Source: a virus
Strand: one strand, 5' to 3'
DNA: 47,039 nt
IMG/VR virus record: IMGVR_UViG_3300012929_000027
Span: 1 to 47,039 of that record
The translations under genes and the position numbers were made by a program. The stretch's first letter is position 1. Each line of letters starts with the position of its first letter. Shown one piece after another: positions 16,311-23,172 of this stretch. The notes beneath the pieces were generated by a model, which ran no database searches, was not told the origin of the DNA, and was given only the letters and a program-made list of their open reading frames with translations.

Positions 16311-17254
16311 TATTTCCGTGCCTGACGGTGCTCTTTGAACAAGCGGGCCTCGCCCGTCGCCGAGCCTCCGGGCATTTTCGTCGCTGGCGATACCCCATCG
16401 GGGGATTCGGTTCTGCGGGCATAGAACGAGCGAACGCGACCGCCGCTCTTGAAGGTAACGGGTTTGCCACGGTCAAGGTTCTCCGGGCACAAATCAGTCT
16501 TGCCGGAATCGTTATGCTGGACCTTGGTTCCGCTGCGTTTGCTTTCCTCGAATACCTTGGTGCCGGCATTCACTCGGCCGCCAGATGCGCGATTTGGCCC
16601 CGTATAATTCCCAGTTTGATGACGAGCGCCAGCATATTTACGGTCTTCCAGCATCCCGCGACCTGATCCAGCATCCCACGTAACATCACCACCGTCTGAT
16701 TTTTTCACATGGCCGCCCTTGGCATATCGGTTCGGCGGAACCTGCGATGGCCTCTTGGGAAGTTTTATTGCCTTGATCGGTTTAACGCTTTCAAATGGAC
16801 TTGGGGGTAATGCGGTTTCTTCCACTTCACCACCATTTTCCCGGTGAACTCGGCCACCCTTGGCCCTCATTGGCATAGGAGGCGGGCCACTCGGCGGCGG
16901 CATGGGCATGGATGGTTTGGCGGCCATCGGAGGAGGCATTGCGCCCGGCCCAGCAATACCCATCGGGGGGGGTGACGATATAGCGCCAGCGGCGGGATGA
17001 CCTCCTGTGATCACATTGACGATTGTTTTGGCATTGCCCTTGACACGCCCACCCTTGGCGCGATGCGGCTTATCCATCCGGTGCTTTGATTTTTCACCTT
17101 CGGCTTCCATGGAAGCCATCTCGCGCTTGGCTGAGGCCCCATGAGTGACCTTGCCGGATTTGACAGCGCCGCCCTTGGCGTAATTCTTGGTGATATGTCC
17201 CACACGAGAATGTTCAACGGCGGTTTGTCGGTGAGAGGCGTAGGGATGGGCCAT
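16310..17254 (-). CDS. Basic protein with six (K/S)GG-V repeats
   Basis: A 314-residue, highly basic protein. Six short motifs are visible: KGGAV, KGGRV, KGGRV, KGGHV, SGGRV and SGGRV, spread over the length, plus a proline/methionine-rich stretch (PPPMGIAGPGAMPPP through PPPMPMRAK) near residues 95-130. Residues about 52-70 are nearly identical to the small GGRV protein at 8.5 kb. Such repeats occur in proteins next to phage portals, but their function is unknown. Candidate roles are an internal head protein or a portal-associated DNA-binding protein. It lies directly after the portal gene. Confidence 0.7.
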   Translation of the reverse strand: MAHPYASHRQTAVEHSRVGHITKNYAKGGAVKSGKVTHGASAKREMASMEAEGEKSKHRMDKPHRAKGGRVKGNAKTIVNVITGGHPAAGAISSPPPMGIAGPGAMPPPMAAKPSMPMPPPSGPPPMPMRAKGGRVHRENGGEVEETALPPSPFESVKPIKAIKLPKRPSQVPPNRYAKGGHVKKSDGGDVTWDAGSGRGMLEDRKYAGARHQTGNYTGPNRASGGRVNAGTKVFEESKRSGTKVQHNDSGKTDLCPENLDRGKPVTFKSGGRVRSFYARRTESPDGVSPATKMPGGSATGEARLFKEHRQARK

Positions 17255-17304
17255 ATTGTTGTTCCTCGCAGGAAAGCTTACTTCGCATTGATTTGTGATT
17301 TTGT

Positions 17305-19476
17305 CTATGGCTTAGGTTTCGGCGGTTTCATGGCTTCTGCGGTATCGAGAACGGCCTGATGCGTCCCGAGCGCGGCTTGGTGCGCGGCCTTCCCAACCTC
17401 AAGACCGTGTTTGGCATGGTTCATTTTCTCGGTATGGGCCTGTTTAGCCCGATCGCCCTTATGGGTGACGATCGCCTTGGCGAGATCGATCGTTTTGTCT
17501 TGCACCGTGGCGGCTTGTTCCTTGGCCTGCAATTCAGCCTTTTGAGCCGCTTCCTGCGCTTTGACTTCAACCGATTTGCCTTGGTTCTGCGCCGTCAATA
17601 GCTTGGCTTGGGCTGTTATTTCCTCTGGCGAAGGTTTGGAATCCGCTGGCTGAGCTTCCTTGATTAATCCCTTCGGGTCCTCCCGCATCGCGGCAAGAAC
17701 GCGCTTCAGGGTCTCCAATGGATTCATCAATGCACCCAAGGGGCCAGCCTGTAATTCAGTCAGAGCTACAGCCCGCATGACTCGATGAATGTGGCTTGGA
17801 ACGTTCGGATCCGACTTCGGCCTGAGAGTATAGGTATCCAGCGCCTCGATCAGCTTGGCCTCATCCCAATAATTCTTGGCCTTCTTGTTGCCCTTCCAGA
17901 ACGATTCGGGGTTCTCCCGGAACAAATCCGCGATCAGGCCCAACTCCTCATCCTGGGCCATGTGTCCAAGCTTGTGCGTCGCGGCCATCAGTTTGGTGGA
18001 CGTTTCGATATGGGCCAACATCGTCCCAACCGGGATATCCTTGACGCCTTCACCCAAGGGGACCTCGGCCGAAGCCCCGGCCTGCTTGCATTGCTCGGTG
18101 ATCTTCTCAATCAGCGCCATCATGCCAGGGCCTGCCTCCCGGTATGGAAGCTGAGCCACGACATCGCCGATGGGCATGTTGTTGGTCTCAATAGGCGTGC
18201 CCGTACCGGGTTGAAGGATCAAATCGCTGCTATTCTGCCTCCCCGCTAGCTTCGCAATCAAGAAGGCCGGGAAGGCCGCCAGCATGGCTGCATCCAACGA
18301 TATCCGCCATGCGGCCGTCATTGCTGCCGTCGAGTTTCCGAGAATGTTGAGTAGTCCCGTTCCGTAGAAGCCGGGACCGGGAACGTAAGGGTACTTGACG
18401 TACATCCGCTTACGCTCGCACTCCTCATCCTCCGGCTTCCAGTCCCTCCGAACAGCCAAAATCTGCATCGTGTCCTTGTCCATCGTGACAAGGTACGGCA
18501 GAGGTATCCCATTGCCCTTGTATTCAGCGGGCGCGAACTCATCCAAGTCCAATTCGCATTGCACTTCCCAAAGCGTATAGGGCTGGTCCTCGGGGCGGGA
18601 TTTGCTGGACTGCACACCTTGGATGGATGCGATCTTTTCCGTGACCTGATTCGGCTCTGGGGTAGGCGGTGTCAGCGCGACATCGATGTAAAATCCCCGC
18701 ATCATCATCCGCTTCATGACGGATTGACGCATGGAAATCTGATGGGTGATTCGCTCGCAGGACTTCAGATCCTTGGTGGCGTCGGAAACGATGAAATCCT
18801 TGATATCGACGCATTCCGTGGTCGGGCGTCGCTTGAATGGATCAAGATACACTTTCTTGATACCGCAACCGCCGAATCCACGGCCCCAGAGCAGCATATG
18901 GGATGTTTCCGGGCCGTATTTCGTGTCAATCGAGGTCAGATAGAAATTCATGTCCCGCTCGAAGGCTTCGGCCAATGCATCTTGGCTTTGGTCGGGATCG
19001 GTAGCGAAGTCCTCAACCTTGCATGGCCCTTCCGCCGGCAGAAACTCAGCTTGGGCATTGGCCCAATCCTTTAGAACAGCGTCCAGCAACAAGGGATTGG
19101 TGACGACAGACATCCCGTCCATTTGAGATGAGCCGTCCCCAGCCCTCGGGCTCTCTATCTGGAGGCCCAGAAGATCCATGCCATCGGCACGATTGGCGAG
19201 GGATTCCGCCCTCGACTGATCGTCAGCCGTGATGCCCTCGTGCAGCTCGGCTGCGATCGTGAGCAGCCGACTTGGACCAATCTTGTCGGCGAGGTTCTTG
19301 TAGAAATCCTTCGGGTCTTCTGGTTTGTTATCGCCTTGCAATTGGGGATTGAACTGAACAACCACGCCACCGTCGGGCTGGTCTACCTCAAGATTGCCGT
19401 CAACGACGCGGACATTCTCGTTCTCATCATCAACGATCTGAACGCTGATTGGCTCGTATGCTGAAGCGTCGCCCAT
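17305..19476 (-). CDS. Portal protein
   Basis: A 723-residue protein, close to P22 gp1 (725). Visible features: an acidic N-terminus; MLLWGRGFGGCGIKKVYLDP near residue 200, the beta-strand block typical of P22-like portals; CVDIKDFIVSDATKDL; RKRMYVKYPYVPGPGFYGTG near residue 365; and LGNSTAAMTAAWRISLDAAM, the clip/wing helices. The long C-terminal Ala/Lys/Gln helix (KSVEVKAQEAAQKAELQAKE) resembles the barrel of P22 gp1. It would form the dodecameric DNA entry channel and bind the adaptor. ATG 19476 is chosen over the preceding TTG because it gives a TGATG junction with the zinc-knuckle gene. It heads the virion genes. Confidence 0.9.
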   Translation of the reverse strand: MGDASAYEPISVQIVDDENENVRVVDGNLEVDQPDGGVVVQFNPQLQGDNKPEDPKDFYKNLADKIGPSRLLTIAAELHEGITADDQSRAESLANRADGMDLLGLQIESPRAGDGSSQMDGMSVVTNPLLLDAVLKDWANAQAEFLPAEGPCKVEDFATDPDQSQDALAEAFERDMNFYLTSIDTKYGPETSHMLLWGRGFGGCGIKKVYLDPFKRRPTTECVDIKDFIVSDATKDLKSCERITHQISMRQSVMKRMMMRGFYIDVALTPPTPEPNQVTEKIASIQGVQSSKSRPEDQPYTLWEVQCELDLDEFAPAEYKGNGIPLPYLVTMDKDTMQILAVRRDWKPEDEECERKRMYVKYPYVPGPGFYGTGLLNILGNSTAAMTAAWRISLDAAMLAAFPAFLIAKLAGRQNSSDLILQPGTGTPIETNNMPIGDVVAQLPYREAGPGMMALIEKITEQCKQAGASAEVPLGEGVKDIPVGTMLAHIETSTKLMAATHKLGHMAQDEELGLIADLFRENPESFWKGNKKAKNYWDEAKLIEALDTYTLRPKSDPNVPSHIHRVMRAVALTELQAGPLGALMNPLETLKRVLAAMREDPKGLIKEAQPADSKPSPEEITAQAKLLTAQNQGKSVEVKAQEAAQKAELQAKEQAATVQDKTIDLAKAIVTHKGDRAKQAHTEKMNHAKHGLEVGKAAHQAALGTHQAVLDTAEAMKPPKPKP

Positions 19477-19718
19477 CAAGAGATGCCACTATTGCACTGC
19501 GGCAACCGAACGTCACTTCCCCACGTCGTAGTAACGCCGAAGGTCGGATTAATCGGATGAGACGGCCAAATTGGCGTGGGATGAAAATCAGCAACAGTCA
19601 TGAATTCGACGCGCTTGACTGTGATGCCATCATCAAAATATTCGATAGCCTTAATCGAGGGGCATCGCAGCCCGTGAGACATCCCGCAGAAGCGGCATTC
19701 TGTGATCGTGGTGGCCAT
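19476..19718 (-). CDS. Small zinc-knuckle protein
   Basis: An 80-residue protein. ECRFCGMSHGLRCPSIKAIE at residues 7-26 contains C-x2-C-x3-H-x3-C, a compact zinc-binding pattern, followed by VKRVEFMTVADF. I recognise the CPSIKAIEY-VEFMTAADF pattern as widespread next to phage portal genes, function unknown. A similar CR-CG-H-L-CP knuckle begins the 199-residue gene at 20.4-21.0 kb. Start ATG 19718 has GGGGATGGTGAG upstream. Confidence 0.75.
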   Translation of the reverse strand: MATTITECRFCGMSHGLRCPSIKAIEYFDDGITVKRVEFMTVADFHPTPIWPSHPINPTFGVTTTWGSDVRLPQCNSGIS

Positions 19719-19719
19719 C

Positions 19720-19857
19720 TCACCATCCCCTAAAGAGGTACCCAAGCGCGCCTATTAGCACGCAAATCAGAAAAACCCTAAGGGGGATGTACGCAGTTGC
19801 ATTCAGTGTCCCGGCTAGGGCATGTACAGGGGTGCATGATTTTGGGTCGCGGCTCAT
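19720..19857 (-). CDS. 45-residue membrane protein
   Basis: Short gene MSRDPKSCTPVHALAGTLNA followed by one hydrophobic helix (YIPLRVFLICVLIGALGYLF) and a basic end RGW. The ATG overlaps the stop of the upstream gene by one base (TGATG), and the stop lies one base before the next start, which supports real translation. Topology is probably N-in or N-out single pass. Function unknown. Confidence 0.6.
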   Translation of the reverse strand: MSRDPKSCTPVHALAGTLNATAYIPLRVFLICVLIGALGYLFRGW

Positions 19858-20237
19858 CAAGGAATAATCGCAAATCTAGCATACACCGCCCACAAGACTT
19901 GTCCGGTCATAAAGTTGCGTTCCCATACAATTTCCGGCTCTACTCGCCACACAATCATCTTCCCAGATTGGGGAGTCTTGGCCAAATGATGCACCCAATC
20001 GTCAATTGCTTCGTCGGCCGTACAACCCTCACCACGCACTTGAAGGTGCTCGAATTGGTCGACCAATGGTCTTTCCTCGGGTGGCTCAGAAAGAAATTTC
20101 ATAAAAACAGGCTCAATAACCTTAACCGAGGTGAACCTTGAATTCACCTCATCCTTTAGTGCTTTCATCCGAAGTTGGGCTAGCAAGAGCTGCGCCGCAA
20201 TTTCATTTGGCGGTTGGCCAATCTCTGGCAAGCTCAT
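19857..20237 (-). CDS. Conserved phage protein, paralogue of the 15.6 kb gene
   Basis: A 126-residue protein. The N-terminal 50 residues are helical (ISA-type EIAAQLLLAQLRMKALKDEV). From about 80 on it shares TADEAIDDWVHHL, VWRVEPEI and VYARFAI with the 134-residue product at 15635-16039, so the two genes share a domain with different N-termini. Function unknown. ATGA overlap with the next upstream gene, TGATG with the 45-residue gene downstream. Confidence 0.7.
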   Translation of the reverse strand: MSLPEIGQPPNEIAAQLLLAQLRMKALKDEVNSRFTSVKVIEPVFMKFLSEPPEERPLVDQFEHLQVRGEGCTADEAIDDWVHHLAKTPQSGKMIVWRVEPEIVWERNFMTGQVLWAVYARFAIIP

Positions 20238-20431
20238 TTCTTAGCCTTCCGCTTGTCAGAACTCTTAGGCCTACCACTCATAAATGCAATCCACAAAAGT
20301 TGGATAACGTTGCCGCGAGGGTCTATTCTCGTATCGCCACCACGCTCAACCTCATCCTTAATCAACCTATTGAGAAACTTTCCTACCTCGGAAAATTTAA
20401 CGGCATCGTGCATTTTGGTAGTTAGCCTCAT
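20234..20431 (-). CDS. Hypothetical small basic protein
   Basis: A 65-residue protein (MRLTTKMHDAVKFSEVGKFL, later GGDTRIDPRGNVIQLLWIAF, basic tail KSSDKRKAKK). ATG 20431 overlaps the stop of the upstream gene by ATGA, which fixes the start. No known domain recognised; charge suggests nucleic-acid contact. Confidence 0.6.
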   Translation of the reverse strand: MRLTTKMHDAVKFSEVGKFLNRLIKDEVERGGDTRIDPRGNVIQLLWIAFMSGRPKSSDKRKAKK

Positions 20432-21027
20432 TGGCGGCCTTTCGCTTTGTCGCCAAACCCATCGGCCAATTCCTCGACAAACCATGAACCAACCTTTGGG
20501 TAAGCATCGATCGCGGCGTGCGTCGCGCGGGCAATCGCATCTTTCTTCCGGCGATACCAGCTACGGCGCGACATGCCGGCAACCTGCCAAGGCCGCTCGC
20601 CAATGATTGGTGGTCGACCGCGCTTCAATTTGGCTTCTGACGGACCGGGCAATACGCCGGCTGGCGTGATGTTCCTTGCATCACGACTTGATCCCATACT
20701 CGTGAGGTTGCGAGATGGCCCGGAAGTGCCATATTGGGATGCGCTTCTCTCAGCGCCGCCGCCAGAACTCTTGGCCTTGGGCAAAAGCACGGCAAAAGCC
20801 GCATCAAGCTCAAGACTTGTTTTTGGTCGATTCGATTTGGCTTCTCGCGGTCCATCGTTTGATCGTTCAACGCTCTTTTTTGGGGCTTCTTTAGCGGTAG
20901 AGTTTCGTCCCCGAGTTGACGACGTGGCCGTGTCTGACGGGGCTTGTCCGCCACCGCGAGAAGTCGATTGCGGACAACCGCCTAACCGATGCCGATCGCC
21001 GCAAATTCTGCAAAGGGGTAAATCCAT
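20428..21027 (-). CDS. Zinc-knuckle protein with RPW/SRRxWYRRK DNA-binding-like module
   Basis: A 199-residue protein. Residues 6-19 (CRICGDRHRLGGCP) form a C-x2-C-x3-H-x4-C knuckle. Then follow about 110 low-complexity Ser/Arg/Lys/Gly residues. Residues about 136-166 contain RGRPPIIGERPW and GMSRRSWYRRKKDA, a motif of the resolvase-type helix-turn-helix style (GRPP before, SRR-x-WYR in the recognition position). The same module closes the GIY-YIG protein at 21.7-22.0 kb. The domain order suggests a small DNA-binding protein; no catalytic part is visible. The gene sits in the accessory block upstream of the portal operon. Confidence 0.65.
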   Translation of the reverse strand: MDLPLCRICGDRHRLGGCPQSTSRGGGQAPSDTATSSTRGRNSTAKEAPKKSVERSNDGPREAKSNRPKTSLELDAAFAVLLPKAKSSGGGAERSASQYGTSGPSRNLTSMGSSRDARNITPAGVLPGPSEAKLKRGRPPIIGERPWQVAGMSRRSWYRRKKDAIARATHAAIDAYPKVGSWFVEELADGFGDKAKGRQ

Positions 21028-21088
21028 CTTCTCTGTTTCCGTGGGGGCGTCGATAGCGCCTTTAATCTGCCTCTGTCCTCAGATTTGG

Positions 21089-21262
21089 TCATGGCCGCTC
21101 GATCCTGCGCCCATCAGCATCCGTGATCCGCCAGCCATCGATCATCCCGACAAGTTGCTGGACGCGGCCTTCTGTCAGGTCGTCGTAATGCGTATTCCTA
21201 ATGATCTGGATCAGGGGCCAGAGTTTATCCCCCTCATCAATTCTGTAACTGTCGCGACTCAT
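21089..21262 (-). CDS. Hypothetical 57-residue protein
   Basis: MSRDSYRIDEGDKLWPLIQI, then EGRVQQLVGMIDGWRITDAD. Mixed alpha/beta with no known domain. The ATG overlaps the stop of the Cys-rich gene upstream (ATGA), which fixes the start at 21262. A 61-bp gap separates it from the following zinc-knuckle gene. Confidence 0.6.
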   Translation of the reverse strand: MSRDSYRIDEGDKLWPLIQIIRNTHYDDLTEGRVQQLVGMIDGWRITDADGRRIERP

Positions 21263-21591
21263 GCCGCCGCCACCGAACAGTTGAAAGCACCGCGACCATG
21301 GTTCTTGCCGCCACACTTGCATTCACAGTTCATGACGCGACCGGTCGCGTTAATGCACCGCGCGTTGCATTCATGGCACGATGGGAACGATTTGAATGTC
21401 ACTGAGCGGGTCAGTGGAAGCGGCTCGCGCGATCCGGCGGCATAGCCCACCTTCATGCTGAAGCTATCGTAACGGCTGCCCTTGAGGGCCGGAAAGGCGA
21501 TAGCAAATTTGGCGTTGTCCATACCGCTGATCTGGCCAAAGAGTTCCGTGGTCTTTCCGTTGAAGTCTGAGAAGTTCTTGACGTTCGCCAT
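21259..21591 (-). CDS. Cys-rich CECKCGGKNHG protein
   Basis: A 110-residue protein. The N-terminal half (MANVKNFSDFNGKTTELFGQ, FAIAFPALKGSRYDSFSMKV) reads as a single fold; the C-terminal half holds a cysteine cluster CHECNARC followed by CECKCGGKNHG. The CxCxCGGxNHG motif recurs in phage and plasmid proteins as a presumed metal-binding site. ATG 21591 has GGAG nine bases upstream; a longer TTG-start form would translate the tandem repeat region and is rejected. Function unknown. Confidence 0.7.
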   Translation of the reverse strand: MANVKNFSDFNGKTTELFGQISGMDNAKFAIAFPALKGSRYDSFSMKVGYAAGSREPLPLTRSVTFKSFPSCHECNARCINATGRVMNCECKCGGKNHGRGAFNCSVAAA

Positions 21592-21610
21592 TTGCTTGCT
21601 CCGTCCGTTG

Positions 21611-21646
21611 ATGGCACAAGTATTGGCACAGAAATTGGCACAAGTA
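21611..21646. repeat. Three tandem 12-bp repeats (iteron-like)
   Basis: Plus strand 21611-21646 reads as three exact-period units: ATGGCACAAGTA, TTGGCACAGAAA, TTGGCACAAGTA. They lie in the 73-bp gap between the GIY-YIG gene and the Cys-rich gene, just upstream of the latter on the minus strand. Iteron or operator function is inference. Confidence 0.6.
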
Positions 21647-21664
21647 AAGGGTTCAATCAATAAT

Positions 21665-22039
21665 TTAGCAGAAATTTTGTGATTTTTTGCGATACCAAGT
21701 CCTCCTTGAAATACCCTCTAAATCCCAAGGTCTATCATCTAATATGGGTGGCCGCCCCCTTGGCCGCGCACTCTTAACGCGCGGCCTCTTAGCCAGCGCG
21801 ACCTTAGTCAAATTATGAATTGGTCTTTCTTCGATAATGGCTACCTTCTCAGCTATTCTCAGTTCCTCGAAAGAAGAAAATCTATCTATCTCAATAAAGG
21901 CGATGTCGGCGGCCCAAGAGGACGCTCCAAGATGCTGCATTAGTCTGAAAATAGCATTCAAAGACCTACCTACATAAAGGAGGTTACCGCATTTGTCGAA
22001 ATGCCTATAAAGGTGGAAAAGATCAGTTACTTGAGACAT
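21665..22039 (-). CDS. GIY-YIG nuclease with C-terminal DNA-binding-like module
   Basis: A 124-residue protein. The GIY-YIG domain covers about residues 5-75: LFHLYRHFDKCGNLLYVGRS (the two strands with LYR and LYVGRS in place of GIY and YIG), a helix with His (MQHLGASSWAADI), and FEELRIAEKVAIIEERPIHN containing the catalytic Glu and terminal Asn. The C-terminal 35 residues carry RPRGRPPILDDRPW and GISRRTWYRKK, the module also found in the gene at 20.4 kb. The coding stretch is visibly richer in AT than its neighbours. There is no good ribosome-binding site at ATG 22039. It may be a freestanding homing-type endonuclease. No intron was identified nearby. Confidence 0.75.
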   Translation of the reverse strand: MSQVTDLFHLYRHFDKCGNLLYVGRSLNAIFRLMQHLGASSWAADIAFIEIDRFSSFEELRIAEKVAIIEERPIHNLTKVALAKRPRVKSARPRGRPPILDDRPWDLEGISRRTWYRKKSQNFC

Positions 22040-22113
22040 GACGCAGTATATATCTAATAGTGAGACACTACGCCACAAGAACTATTTTCGGTGCCAACTA
22101 TTTAAAGCAAGCC

Positions 22114-22371
22114 CTATCGCACCTTCACCCGCGACAAGATCTCCTGCTTGGCAACATCGATGCCCATATTCATCTGGGCCGCGTTGTTCCCCACATGGGC
22201 CACGCCGTAGTCGTTGGGGCCGCCTGCAATGACGACTAGCCAAGACATGTCGCCCTTTTTGGCGCTGGAAAGCATGGATTCAAGCAGTTCCACGCACTCG
22301 TCGCCGCCGGCTGGCATCATGCGTGGCGTGATAAGTGGCCCATTTCCAGTGATAAACCGTGGTTTGCTCAT
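22114..22371 (-). CDS. Conserved phage small protein
   Basis: An 85-residue protein (MSKPRFITGNGPLITPRMMP, then VELLESMLSSAKKGDMSWLV and VIAGGPNDYGVAHVGN). The SLVVIAGGPNDYGVA-like segment is a pattern I recall from several phages, function unknown. ATG 22371 with AAAAAGGA upstream. A 74-bp gap follows before the GIY-YIG gene. Confidence 0.6.
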   Translation of the reverse strand: MSKPRFITGNGPLITPRMMPAGGDECVELLESMLSSAKKGDMSWLVVIAGGPNDYGVAHVGNNAAQMNMGIDVAKQEILSRVKVR

Positions 22372-22387
22372 GCCAAATAATCCTTTT

Positions 22388-22416
22388 TGATTTGTACTTC
22401 TCCGCACAATAGTCAA
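22388..22416 (-). promoter_or_regulatory. Weak candidate promoter
   Basis: Minus strand TTGACT (22411-22416), 17-bp spacer, AAATCA (22388-22393), in the 87-bp gap upstream of the 85-residue gene. The -35 matches the TTGACT used at the palindrome promoters, but only one half of the palindrome is present here. Confidence 0.35.
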
Positions 22417-22458
22417 GTAATGGTCATTGATGATGACATGCGTGGCTTATGGGCGAAA

Positions 22459-22713
22459 TCAAGGTTCGAACGCGCCGGAAGAGGCCAAGGGTTCCCAATT
22501 CGGATCTCTCTTCTTGATCTGGGCAAAGGTCAGTCCTTCAAGGGAGGCTACGCCCGCTACTTGCGCGATATGGCTAATGGTCTCTTGGGCAACGGCTAAT
22601 GCGGCACGCAATCGCTCGATTTCAACCGCCGCACGCTCCAACATTTTCTGTGTCCCGATGCCAAGCTCTCCACCCATTTGCTCTAGTCGCAAGTCCTCAA
22701 CAATATCAGTCAT
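22459..22713 (-). CDS. Hypothetical helical protein
   Basis: An 84-residue protein. LERAAVEIERLRAALAVAQE TI forms a clear helical or coiled-coil segment (about residues 24-45). Related to the next upstream gene by the shared phrase AAxEIERLR, common in small phage proteins. GGGAGATT precedes ATG 22713. Function unknown. Confidence 0.6.
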   Translation of the reverse strand: MTDIVEDLRLEQMGGELGIGTQKMLERAAVEIERLRAALAVAQETISHIAQVAGVASLEGLTFAQIKKRDPNWEPLASSGAFEP

Positions 22714-22934
22714 TTGCAATCTCCCATCTTCATGGCGTAAACACTTCCCCAATGCATGTCTTCCAATTTCGGGGCCGTTGGCGGCTTCCTCAAGCGCTCA
22801 ATCTCTGCCGCCGCCTCTCGGCAAAGGCCCGAGATAGCCAGAGCCCACCCGATGTTCTCGCCAATCTCTGGCGGAAAAGGTGACCCCGGTTGAAGATTGG
22901 CCATAGTGGTGAGACGATCCAGAATATCAATCAT
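22710..22934 (-). CDS. Hypothetical small protein
   Basis: A 74-residue protein (MIDILDRLTTMANLQPGSPF, WALAISGLCREAAAEIERLR, WGSVYAMKMGDCK). It starts with ATGA overlap to the gene upstream and ends with ATGA overlap downstream. The AAAEIERLR helix occurs in many small phage ORFs without assigned function. Confidence 0.6.
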   Translation of the reverse strand: MIDILDRLTTMANLQPGSPFPPEIGENIGWALAISGLCREAAAEIERLRKPPTAPKLEDMHWGSVYAMKMGDCK

Positions 22935-23164
22935 TCCAGCCTCCATTCGGGTTGTAGAAATAGCTGTATCAGCTTCTTTCGCTTCATAAACACCTTCAAT
23001 TTTGGCTCTGGCGTCCCGACATGCCATTGAAAGCAATGATCGCAGCGGTAAACCACGCGGTTCTTGCGGCGATTGGCGGCCTCTTTGGCAATACGGTGAG
23101 ACTTGAATGCAGATTTGCCCTCACAAGAGGATTGGCGGTTTCGAATTCCACTTCGTGCAATCAT
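22931..23164 (-). CDS. Small basic protein with zinc-finger-like C-x2-C-x3-H
   Basis: A 77-residue protein. FKSHRIAKEAANRRKNRVVY followed by RCDHCFQWHVG is a pattern I recognise from phage genomes: a helix that is very basic, then CDHCxxWH as a likely zinc knuckle. It lies eight bases after the terminase gene. The C-terminal part (KLKVFMKRKKLIQLFLQPEW) is basic. Possible small DNA-binding protein; function unknown. Confidence 0.65.
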   Translation of the reverse strand: MIARSGIRNRQSSCEGKSAFKSHRIAKEAANRRKNRVVYRCDHCFQWHVGTPEPKLKVFMKRKKLIQLFLQPEWRLE

Positions 23165-23172
23165 ATAGCACC

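Noticed and set aside
20573-21445. Plus-strand 290-codon open frame
   Set aside because: Overlaps three coupled minus-strand genes with zinc and HTH motifs; no recognised domain itself.
21611-21646. CRISPR-like repeats
   Set aside because: Tandem 12-bp units without spacers; no cas genes.
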